Positions 25,006 through 32,112 of a stretch of DNA of 64,000 bases are shown piece by piece. Positions within the stretch are counted from its first letter, which is position 1, and every line of letters begins with the position of its first letter. The notes below the pieces were generated by a model. That model saw only the letters and a list, made by a program, of their open reading frames with translations, was not told the origin of the DNA and did no database searches. The stretch is from assembly GCA_017445925.1 (NCBI GenBank), contig JAFSRW010000084.1:1-64000 (forward strand), read 5' to 3'. Source of the stretch: Bacteroidaceae bacterium (GTDB lineage: Bacteria > Bacteroidota > Bacteroidia > Bacteroidales > Bacteroidaceae). The translations under genes and the position numbers were made by a program.

Positions 25006-28000
25006 TTACCTCACAATCTTCTTTCCGTTATGAATGTAAATACCCTTCTTTAGGAATGAAGAATGAAGAGTGAAGAGTGAAGAATTCACCTTTCTGCCAC
25101 TAAGGTCGTAGGTCCCAGAAGCGAATTTTTCATTTTTCTCTTTTCTCTTTTCATTATTAATTGAGCCGATACCATCGGCGTCTTCTTCCTCATCATTATG
25201 ATAAGTGCCGTCCTGCCACCTATATACCGGCTTGTGCCTAGCATCTGGGACAGGGAAGGGATCTACACCAAGTGTTTGGTACCATACCATATCGCCGTCT
25301 TTCCGGGAACCGTTCAGTTGGTAGCAAAGTGCACCGCTCTTATAGTCTGCTGGATTAGTTTTCTTAACTCCAGTAGGTACCTCAGCATTCCAGTTGGTAT
25401 AATAGTAGCAGTTATCCTGGAGCAGCAGGCTGTTGTTGCGACAAATCATATCGCTTCCGTTTGTGCTTACATTAAAAGTCCCCATCACCAATGAGTTGGC
25501 AATCATGATAGGGGATGAAGCCCAGCCACACACCCCTCCGCAGCAGTCGGTATTCTCGCCATTGATAGAACCGCCGAAGAAGCAGTCCGTTACCTCGGAT
25601 ATTTCGGCGTTTTCGCTGTTCAGACCGATAATGCCACCATGTGTTCCGTCGCCATTTACAGTATTTATGATATCTGTGTAGCTTTGGCATCTCATCAACT
25701 GCCCGCCCAACATATTGCTGACAATTCCGCCTGCAAATTTAGCACTCGTTCTGACAGTCCCGAATACAATTAAGTCTTGTATAATGCCACTTACATTGTG
25801 GAAGAGACCCGCATAGTCGGCATTGCGTTGCAAATTTATTCTTATGGAGTGTCCTGCTCCGTCGAAAGTTCCTGCGTATGATGTTCCCATGCCAATCATG
25901 GTGTTGTAACCTGTAAAATCAATGTCGGCTCCCAGTATTGCACAAGCCGTATTGTCTGCGCTGGCAATGTACTTGGCGTACCACTCTAACTGCTGAGCTG
26001 TAGAAAGAACGAAGTAGCCCCTTGCATCTCGGGGCATGGTAGTATCGTCGCAAAGCCCGCACACGGTACAGATACCATCTCTGATAACGTGACTATCTCG
26101 TTGGTCGAATTCCTTATTGTTGGTATAGCCCATGCCTGGTGTATAAGGCGTGCCATCGCAATGGACGCGTGAAACGGAATAGACTTCGCCTCTGGAGGAA
26201 TCCAATGAGGGCAGATTATCAACTCCCAAATGCTGGTACCACAGCGGCTGTTTGCGACTCGCGTTCATTAGATAACATGCTTCGCCCATACATATCTGAT
26301 CCAGCGTAAAATAGGTAAGGTTACCGTTTCCGTTGGCTGCGCCCCATGTGTCATAGGTATAATTATTAATGGACGAGACGTTGCCTGCGTTTCGGGCTAT
26401 GATATCACTTCCGTTGGTTGATACCGTAATGTTGCTGCATACCAGACAGTTGCTGATGGTAGTCGAACCTGAAGCCCAGCCAACGATGCCTCCGCAACAG
26501 TCGGTATTGGAACCGCTCATGCTGCCGCTTATCAGGCATTCGGAAATATGTGTGTTGCTATTGCTAACAGCTACAATACCTCCGTGGGTGCCGTCGCCGT
26601 TCACGGTGCTGGATATCTTGACATCTGCCGTGCATCGTTCTATGCGTGCCTCTTGTGTAGAACCAGCAATGCCTGCAGCAAACTTGGCGCTGGAATGAAT
26701 GGTTCCCTTTACTGTCAAGTCATGAACATAGCCATCCAAATAGCGAAATAGTGCTGCATATTGCTGAGTGGCATTCATCTTTACGGTTATGGTATGGTGG
26801 TTGCCATCGAAAGTGCCTTTGTAATGGACTCCCATTCCAATCATTTCATTCTCATAGGCGGTGAAGTCGATGTCGGCCTGAAGTGTAGCCGAGATGTTTA
26901 CTCTTCCGCTGTTTACCATATCGGCAAAGTTCTTCAGTTCTTCGGCAGTAGCTATATCATAGTGTTCTTCCTCGCTCTTGTGGGCTTGTGTTCTCTGATC
27001 CAAGAAAGGTATGCGTTCACGGATGTATTCGCGCAGGTATTCTACTTCTCCCTCGTATTTTCCTGCAACACGCGGATTCAGATGCTGCACGCTGTTTAGT
27101 ATAGGCCAGCGTAAGAAGTTCAGGCGCTGACTCTCTTCCAACTCGCGAGCGGTGGAGTCGATGTATGCTATCAGGCTCTCTTCTGTGATGCCCCATTCTT
27201 GTCGGGCTGTCTGCCACATGGCGCATAGTGAGTCGCAAAATGCTTCGTCGGTGAAGATGCGCTTGAGCAACGAACGGGAGTTGCCGGCACCGCCACGGGC
27301 CAACGAAAGGTATTCGTTATAATCCCGATTGGGGTAGTATCGGCTGTCATTATCGAATGCCAGGTCGAAGTCCCAAACAGTCTCCACTCTTAGTTTGTCC
27401 GCTCCACGATCCTTGCTGATGTAGCAACTATGGAAAGCATCGGGGTTCCCTGTCAGTTCTTCGACCAACCAGTAGCGTTGAAGAGTCTTCTCGTCCAGCA
27501 TCGACCGGAATCCAAGTTCTGGGTCCTTGAAACTTTTGCTGAGAATGCGCATTTCCATCTGGTTGTAGAAATCCTCTATATACTTATGCTGCTCGGTAGT
27601 GATGCTGTTCTCGTCGGGCGACTTTATGGTTACAGGTGATCCGAAGCGTGTTCGAAACCACGATGTCTCATTGGGGGCATAGCCGTCCAGTTCCAACAGA
27701 TAACCGCCTGTCAATGCTTCGCCTTCTATGTCTTCGGGCAGCATCTCGGTAATGTTCACGCGGTCCTTGTCGATTGTTATCTGGTCGGTCAGTTGGTAGC
27801 ATCCTTTGTATTCGCCATTCACAATTACGTCAACGGGTTTGCTCCAGGGCGTATATGGCATCTTCATTCTGCGTGATACTTCGAAACTGACCAGATTACG
27901 CATCAGGCTCTTATCGCCGTAGTTGTTGATGAGTGTCCACTTCCTGGCTTTGGCGGGCGACTTCATGTCGCTGTCCTTGAACATGTGCTTCTTGGTATCC

Positions 28001-28737
28001 AACTTGATACGATAAGGTTTCTTGGGGAAACTGATGCTGGCATTACCACGCAGGCGAGTGGTTCCTGTTTCTTCCTGTACTTTTGTGCCATTATCATAAA
28101 TGATTGTAAATGAGCTAACTATCTCATGTACTTTGTCGTAAGGATCTATGTTATCTTGTGTGTTTATAACCACCGTTGGCAGGTTAGTAAGCTGATGGCA
28201 CTGGCTGTCATCGCCTTCTGATTCGTAGCCGTAGAATTCCAGTTCCGCTATGTTGCAGCGGGCTTCGTTAGGACCCACATAGCGCACATAACGGAAGCCT
28301 TTGCTAACGTTCACGTCAGCATGGTCTATCTTTCCAATAGTTCCTTCCTTATCAATAATGTATAGGGGGTAGGAGGTTAGGAAGTTGGGGTCGTTCGAAC
28401 CTTCAAATAGCCCCAATACCACACGCTGGGGCCCGACGCTTCCGTTTCTTGGGCTCCATCCCACGCGGGTTATAACATGCTGAATGCCCAGGTCAAGTCC
28501 TGCCCAAGTCTTGCTTCTCTCCCAACTGGCAAAGTAAGTGTTCAGGTTTCCGTCAAAGGCATCCACAATGGTGTTTTTGGTGGTGCTGGCCTGACTGCTG
28601 TTATCATAATCTACGGAGAAAGCCGTTCCTATAACAGTTCCCTTAAGCTTATGGGGAGAGGGGTCATTGTTCTCAGCCCGACAAAACAAGGCAGGGAACA
28701 GTATTAATATAATAATGTATAGTCTGACCTTTGGCAT
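25006..28737 (-). CDS. Large secreted CotH-kinase-like protein with discoidin-like domain and duplicated beta-helix modules
   Basis: This is a 1243-residue exported protein. A signal peptide (VRLYIIILILFPALFCRAEN) precedes a discoidin/F5-8C-like domain (about 35-170: NTYFASWERSKTWAGLDLGI, RVGWSPRNGSVGPQRVVLGL). A CotH domain follows (about 190-560) with GCYQLTDQITIDKDRVNI, GGYLLELDGY and VWDFDLAFDN, the last being the metal/catalytic motif of CotH kinases. Two copies of a module of about 250 residues follow, each with GADIDFT/QADIDFT, IGMG..Y.GTFDG, VNGDGTHGGI and NTDCCGG..GWAS, resembling GLUG-type beta-helix repeats. The tail ends in GTYDLSGRK...KGIYIHNGKKIVR, a sorting-type tail interrupted by NSSLFTLHSSFL encoded by a DNA repeat. 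Surface location is likely; the target is unknown. Confidence 0.85.
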   Translation of the reverse strand: MPKVRLYIIILILFPALFCRAENNDPSPHKLKGTVIGTAFSVDYDNSSQASTTKNTIVDAFDGNLNTYFASWERSKTWAGLDLGIQHVITRVGWSPRNGSVGPQRVVLGLFEGSNDPNFLTSYPLYIIDKEGTIGKIDHADVNVSKGFRYVRYVGPNEARCNIAELEFYGYESEGDDSQCHQLTNLPTVVINTQDNIDPYDKVHEIVSSFTIIYDNGTKVQEETGTTRLRGNASISFPKKPYRIKLDTKKHMFKDSDMKSPAKARKWTLINNYGDKSLMRNLVSFEVSRRMKMPYTPWSKPVDVIVNGEYKGCYQLTDQITIDKDRVNITEMLPEDIEGEALTGGYLLELDGYAPNETSWFRTRFGSPVTIKSPDENSITTEQHKYIEDFYNQMEMRILSKSFKDPELGFRSMLDEKTLQRYWLVEELTGNPDAFHSCYISKDRGADKLRVETVWDFDLAFDNDSRYYPNRDYNEYLSLARGGAGNSRSLLKRIFTDEAFCDSLCAMWQTARQEWGITEESLIAYIDSTARELEESQRLNFLRWPILNSVQHLNPRVAGKYEGEVEYLREYIRERIPFLDQRTQAHKSEEEHYDIATAEELKNFADMVNSGRVNISATLQADIDFTAYENEMIGMGVHYKGTFDGNHHTITVKMNATQQYAALFRYLDGYVHDLTVKGTIHSSAKFAAGIAGSTQEARIERCTADVKISSTVNGDGTHGGIVAVSNSNTHISECLISGSMSGSNTDCCGGIVGWASGSTTISNCLVCSNITVSTNGSDIIARNAGNVSSINNYTYDTWGAANGNGNLTYFTLDQICMGEACYLMNASRKQPLWYQHLGVDNLPSLDSSRGEVYSVSRVHCDGTPYTPGMGYTNNKEFDQRDSHVIRDGICTVCGLCDDTTMPRDARGYFVLSTAQQLEWYAKYIASADNTACAILGADIDFTGYNTMIGMGTSYAGTFDGAGHSIRINLQRNADYAGLFHNVSGIIQDLIVFGTVRTSAKFAGGIVSNMLGGQLMRCQSYTDIINTVNGDGTHGGIIGLNSENAEISEVTDCFFGGSINGENTDCCGGVCGWASSPIMIANSLVMGTFNVSTNGSDMICRNNSLLLQDNCYYYTNWNAEVPTGVKKTNPADYKSGALCYQLNGSRKDGDMVWYQTLGVDPFPVPDARHKPVYRWQDGTYHNDEEEDADGIGSINNEKRKEKNEKFASGTYDLSGRKVNSSLFTLHSSFLKKGIYIHNGKKIVR
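25057..25082. repeat. Purine-rich tandem repeat inside a coding sequence
   Basis: The units GAATGAA, GAATGAA, GAGTGAA and GAGTGAA follow each other within the 3' end of the CotH gene. The same type of sequence occurs in the spacer at 48629-48648. It encodes SSLFTLHSSFL on the minus strand. Confidence 0.7.
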
Positions 28738-28763
28738 TTGGGGAGAAGATTATCCCGTCCCAA

Positions 28764-29336
28764 TTATTCTGTTGTAGCAGGTGCTTCGGTAGCAGGTGCC
28801 GGTGCAGGTTCTTGTGGCTGTTGGGGTGGGTTAGGATACAATACCGACTTAACCGTGTTGGCGTTGATGGCACTCAGTACCATCTTTCTTACCTGCATGG
28901 GATGTTCTATGCAGTGTACCTGATGGCTGGTGCCGCCACTACCAACCAGTTCCACGCAACCCGTTCCTAACATACGCTGCCAGATGGTCTGGTAGTAGTT
29001 CACCGTCTCTATACGCTGAAGGGGGATTTCCGTCATTTTTATATTAAAGATGCCGTCCTTCTGTATAAAGCGAGTGTTGGTAATGGCAAACTCGGAACGT
29101 GTGCGTATAACCCTTCCAATTACACCTATTATAATGCCTAATACAGCAACTGCAATTCCCAAGTAAATGTACACATCCTGCTGCTTGTAATAATAGCATG
29201 CACCAGCTGCGGCCAAACCGCCTATTACCATAAGCCAACTCCAGAAGATATACTTCCAGATGCTGCTCCAGTGAAGTCTGCCGTTGTACTTAATCTCTTC
29301 GCCATTCTCAAGGCTTTTCTTAATGAAGTTTCCCAT
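28764..29336 (-). CDS. PH-domain (bPH2/DUF304) membrane protein
   Basis: This is a small membrane protein of about 190 residues. It has two transmembrane segments near residues 25-75 (WSWLMVIGGLAAAGACYYYK and YIYLGIAVAVLGIIIGVIG), then a bacterial PH domain (RTRSEFAITNTRFIQKDG; PLQRIETVNYYQTIWQRMLG), and a Pro/Ala/Thr-rich tail (PQQPQEPAPAPATEAPATTE). ATG 29336 is used; the longer frame begins with TTG. It lies 26 bases before the CotH gene on the same strand, so they may be co-transcribed. Function unknown; the family is linked to membrane stress and secretion accessory roles. Confidence 0.8.
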   Translation of the reverse strand: MGNFIKKSLENGEEIKYNGRLHWSSIWKYIFWSWLMVIGGLAAAGACYYYKQQDVYIYLGIAVAVLGIIIGVIGRVIRTRSEFAITNTRFIQKDGIFNIKMTEIPLQRIETVNYYQTIWQRMLGTGCVELVGSGGTSHQVHCIEHPMQVRKMVLSAINANTVKSVLYPNPPQQPQEPAPAPATEAPATTE

Positions 29337-29483
29337 ATCTTTATTATATATTATGTGCAATCATCATGCTGATGAGTGTAATTTCATCGCAAATTTCGGA
29401 AGAAATCCTGGATTCTACAAGCATTTTACAGAAAATATCGTTTTCTCTCCATTTACGTACCGTTCTACTGCCTAATGTATATA

Positions 29484-29520
29484 GGGGGGCTCTCCCTTTT
29501 CGCTTTAGGGAAAATCCCCC
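29484..29520. other. Imperfect G/C hairpin in a divergent spacer
   Basis: A GGGGGG run (29484-29489) and CCCCC (29516-29520) flank an inner TCCCT/AGGGA pair, giving an interrupted stem-loop between the divergent PH-domain and His-rich genes. It may be a transcription barrier or 5' regulatory structure. The rest of the 289-base spacer shows only the promoter listed next. Confidence 0.35.
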
Positions 29521-29540
29521 ATAGGTTTAGGAATAATCAG

Positions 29541-29571
29541 TTTTTCCCCTTATGTAAATGCCGTACATTTG
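29541..29571 (+). promoter_or_regulatory. Promoter of the His/Arg-rich secreted protein gene
   Basis: TACATTTG (29564-29571) matches TAnnTTTG exactly, and a T-rich segment (TTTTT from 29541) stands at the -33 position. Transcription would start near 29578, giving a leader of about 48 bases. Confidence 0.6.
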
Positions 29572-29625
29572 CAATGTCGAAAGAGATAATTAACGGATTT
29601 ACAAACAGATTAAAACTATACGATT

Positions 29626-30132
29626 ATGAAGCGCAATAACTTTTACATGATGATGATAATGGTAGCCATGATGTGCATGGCAAGTGTTAACGCAAATGCT
29701 CAGGGCAGAAGAGGTGGAAGCCGCCAAGGATACCGCATCGAGATGAACGGAGCAGGTCGTCACAACGATATGGGACGTTCACACGATATGGGACGTTTTC
29801 GCGATATGGGTCGCCATCACGATATGGTTGCTCATCATCACGGATCTGCACGTCCTCATGTAGTGGTAGAGCATCGTCCAGCCCGTCATATCTATATCGG
29901 TGGTCGTTACTTTGATCCTCGCTGGGAAGGTCGCATTCGCTACGAGGGCGGTCGCTGGGGTTACCTCCGTGGTAACGACTGGTACTGGTACGACAGATAC
30001 TACGAGCCCGACTTCTACTATGGTCATCCTGTAGTACACTTCCACCACTGCCATGTATCTCCCGCAGCAGCAGTTGTTGGTGCAGTAGGTGCAGTTGCTT
30101 TAGGAGCTCTTGTTTCAGCTTTAAGTTACTAA
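29626..30132 (+). CDS. Secreted His/Arg/Tyr-rich protein with short tandem repeats
   Basis: This 168-residue protein has a signal peptide (MMMIMVAMMCMASVNANAQG). The mature part starts Arg/Gly-rich, then has four near-repeats of six residues (RHNDMG, RSHDMG, RFRDMG, RHHDMV; about 45-68), encoded by 18-base DNA repeats. Next come an aromatic, basic region (GGRYFDPRWEGRIRYEGGRW; YYEPDFYYGHPVVHFHHCH) and a short hydrophobic Ala/Val/Gly segment (PAAAVVGAVGAVALGALVSA) that may be a membrane anchor or glycine-zipper-like helix. I do not recognise a characterised family. Histidine clusters suggest metal binding (inference). Confidence 0.75.
   Translation: MKRNNFYMMMIMVAMMCMASVNANAQGRRGGSRQGYRIEMNGAGRHNDMGRSHDMGRFRDMGRHHDMVAHHHGSARPHVVVEHRPARHIYIGGRYFDPRWEGRIRYEGGRWGYLRGNDWYWYDRYYEPDFYYGHPVVHFHHCHVSPAAAVVGAVGAVALGALVSALSY
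29766..29835 (+). repeat. 18-base in-frame tandem repeats
   Basis: Four copies of a unit built on GATATGGGACGT repeat every 18 bases, encoding DMGR-type hexapeptides. The last copy has diverged. Confidence 0.75.
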
Positions 30133-30162
30133 CATAAAAACAATCATACGCATTTTTTTCAT

Positions 30163-30198
30163 GAAGGGGGGCGGCCGCAAGGTTGCCTTCTTTTTTTT
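30163..30198 (+). terminator. Rho-independent terminator after the His/Arg-rich gene
   Basis: GAAGG (30163-30167) pairs with CCTTC (30186-30190), and CGGCC (30172-30176) with GGTTG (30181-30185). A GGGG bulge lies on the 5' side, a GCAA tetraloop closes the stem, and a run of 8-9 T follows. Confidence 0.75.
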
Positions 30199-30199
30199 A

Positions 30200-30564
30200 T
30201 CGTATTAAATACGGAACCAACACAGAGGGAAAGCATGCCTATTCCTTCACACCAGAGGCCGACACCGTAGCCCAGAAGTGGAGAAGCGGCATAAGCGACT
30301 TTAGTGTTATGCTCCGCCAAAGCTATGATGGCAGCAAGTACGACCGTGAGGCCAAGAGTGTAGATGCTACAAATGTCCACATCGACCAACGACACCATCT
30401 ACGGTCGTTTGGACGTCCAGTTCACTTACGAGCAAGCTATGCAGCAATCGGTAGCCATAAAAGGCGCCAGCACCACTCGCAACAGTGTGCAGCAGATGCT
30501 AAAGAATTGGCGCAAGCAGGGATTGGTAACACTGACTGAGGACGGCAAATTCAGAAAGCTATGA
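30200..30564 (+). pseudogene. Decayed remnant of a mobile-element primase/DUF3987-type protein
   Basis: Two frames hold conserved-looking protein pieces without a proper gene. In frame 3 there is EADTVAQKWRSGISDFSVML, then RQSYDGSKYDRE. In frame 1 there is IYGRLDVQFTYEQAMQQSV, then NSVQQMLKNWRKQGLVTLTE, which looks like a C-terminal winged-helix. This arrangement resembles DUF3987/VirE-type proteins of Bacteroidales mobile elements, with a deletion and a frameshift joining distant parts. No start codon or ribosome-binding site is evident, and a terminator lies immediately upstream. Assignment to DUF3987 is tentative. Confidence 0.45.
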
Positions 30565-30989
30565 AAGGCAGTCATTTAGTCATTAGTCATTTAGTCAAAA
30601 TGAATTTGGCAAATGATAAGGAGACCTTTGTGCAGCTCTGGCTACGGCTGGAGCACACAAGGCGCCTCTTGGAAGCTCAGCATAAGCGTTTCTGCATCCG
30701 TAATGTGCTGAAGAACTGGTTCGGTGCAAAGTGCAATGAAGATTTCATCTGGGAAGTCTGCTTTCAGGCTTCTACCGGCGAGCGAACCTTTACCGGCTGG
30801 GACGAGTTGCCTCCACCTATGCACTATCCGCGAAAGAACAGAGAGTTTCTGCGTGCTATGGTATCGGTTAAGTTGAACATCGGGATAAGGAAAGTTCATC
30901 TTCCCGCCCTTGATGCCGCTTACAGCATAGCCTTCCCAGACAGTACGCCCATAAATGTGAACAAGAAAAAAGAAACGACGATTTGTTAA
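30561..30989 (+). CDS. Hypothetical protein, unrecognised
   Basis: This is a 142-residue open frame starting at ATG 30561, which overlaps the stop codon of the remnant by ATGA; an alternative ATG lies at 30600. The first 13 codons come from a simple repeat (GTCATTTAGTCATTAGTCAT). The rest is basic and rich in Trp and Phe (CIRNVLKNWFGAKCNEDFIW, ERTFTGWDELPPPMHYPRKN). No signal peptide, membrane segment or known motif is seen. It may be the second gene of the lost mobile element. It could also be non-coding. Confidence 0.4.
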   Translation: MKGSHLVISHLVKMNLANDKETFVQLWLRLEHTRRLLEAQHKRFCIRNVLKNWFGAKCNEDFIWEVCFQASTGERTFTGWDELPPPMHYPRKNREFLRAMVSVKLNIGIRKVHLPALDAAYSIAFPDSTPINVNKKKETTIC

Positions 30990-31078
30990 ATGTTCTTAAA
31001 ACAGGGATGGGATTTGTAGGTTTTACTACCATCCGTATGTCTTATATTAAAAGGTTATTAAACATTATACACAAAAAA

Positions 31079-31984
31079 ATGAAAAAGATTATCATCGTTA
31101 CGCTGCTGGCCCTTGTATCAGCATCCAGCCAAGCACAACTTTTGTACAAAATCTCTGGTAACGGACTGAAGGAGCCATCTTACATCGTGGGCACTTATCA
31201 CCTTGCCAAAATTTCGTTCGTCGACTCCATTCCTGGCATCCGTAAAGTGATGGATGAATGTCAACAGACCTACTGCGAGGTAAGGATGCAGGATATGTTC
31301 ATTCCTGACAGTTTGGCTATCATTCAGAATGCGCAGCTCATGCCAGAAGGAACGACATTAGATAAAATTCTCTCAGCGGACGAAATGACACGCCTGAATG
31401 CCTACATGAAAGATTTGTTGGGCGCAGATATGACAAATCCGATGGTTGCCGAGCAGTTGGGTAAATTTACACCTGGAGCAATAAGTGTACAGTTGCTTCT
31501 GGTTCATTACATGAAGAAGGATAAAGGCTTTGATGTCAACAATCAGTTTGACACTTATTTCCAGAAGGAAGCAATTGCCCAAGGAAAGGATATAGGCGGA
31601 TTGGAAACTATTGCATTTCAGGCTAAGGTGTTATATCAGGGAAAGACATTAGAACGCCAGAAGGAAGGCCTGATGTGCCAAGTGGACAATGCTGAGTTTA
31701 TCGACAAGATGACTGAAGCCGTTATTCAAGCTTTCTACGCTCAAAACCTTGATGCAATGAAGGCTGCTGCCGACATGAAGATGCACAACGGTTGCGATGC
31801 TACGCCTGAAGAGGAAGCCCAACTGATTTACGACCGTAATGCCGACTGGCTGACCAAGATGCCTGCCATCATGAAGCAGAAGGCAACGCTCTTTGCAGTA
31901 GGAGCCTTGCATCTGGTTGGCGAGAAAGGTGTTCTGAACCTGCTTCGCCAAGCTGGCTATACAGTAGAAGGGGTTACGGAGTAG
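31079..31984 (+). CDS. TraB/GumN family protein
   Basis: This is an exported TraB/GumN-family protein of about 301 residues. The start at ATG 31079 is chosen because it begins a typical signal peptide (MKKIIIVTLLALVSASSQAQ) that a longer frame would bury. Family motifs are YIVGTYHLAK near the N-terminus, IGGLETIAFQ in the middle and LFAVGALHLVGEKGVLNLLR at the C-terminus. GxYH/GALHL and the central E form the presumed metallo-active site of the Tiki-like fold, so it may be a membrane-associated or periplasmic protease. It stands alone and ends at a strong terminator. Confidence 0.88.
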   Translation: MKKIIIVTLLALVSASSQAQLLYKISGNGLKEPSYIVGTYHLAKISFVDSIPGIRKVMDECQQTYCEVRMQDMFIPDSLAIIQNAQLMPEGTTLDKILSADEMTRLNAYMKDLLGADMTNPMVAEQLGKFTPGAISVQLLLVHYMKKDKGFDVNNQFDTYFQKEAIAQGKDIGGLETIAFQAKVLYQGKTLERQKEGLMCQVDNAEFIDKMTEAVIQAFYAQNLDAMKAAADMKMHNGCDATPEEEAQLIYDRNADWLTKMPAIMKQKATLFAVGALHLVGEKGVLNLLRQAGYTVEGVTE

Positions 31985-32004
31985 ACAACGGATAAACTAT
32001 AAAT

Positions 32005-32046
32005 AGTGAGCTGACCTGACAACGGGTTGGCTCACTGTTTTTTTTT
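32005..32046 (+). terminator. Rho-independent terminator
   Basis: AGTGAGC (32005-32011) pairs with GCTCACT (32030-32036), with extra pairing inside, followed by nine or more T residues. It ends the TraB/GumN transcript. Confidence 0.85.
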
Positions 32047-32055
32047 GTTCTATCG

Positions 32056-32087
32056 TTTGGTGGTCTGCGCATTTATCCATATATTTG
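32056..32087 (+). promoter_or_regulatory. Promoter of the S41 protease gene
   Basis: TTTG (32056-32059), 20 bases, then TATATTTG (32080-32087): both boxes match the Bacteroidetes consensus exactly. Transcription would start near 32094, with a ribosome-binding-like ATAAGG before ATG 32113. Confidence 0.85.
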
Positions 32088-32112
32088 CAGCAAAATAAAA
32101 TATAATAAGGTA

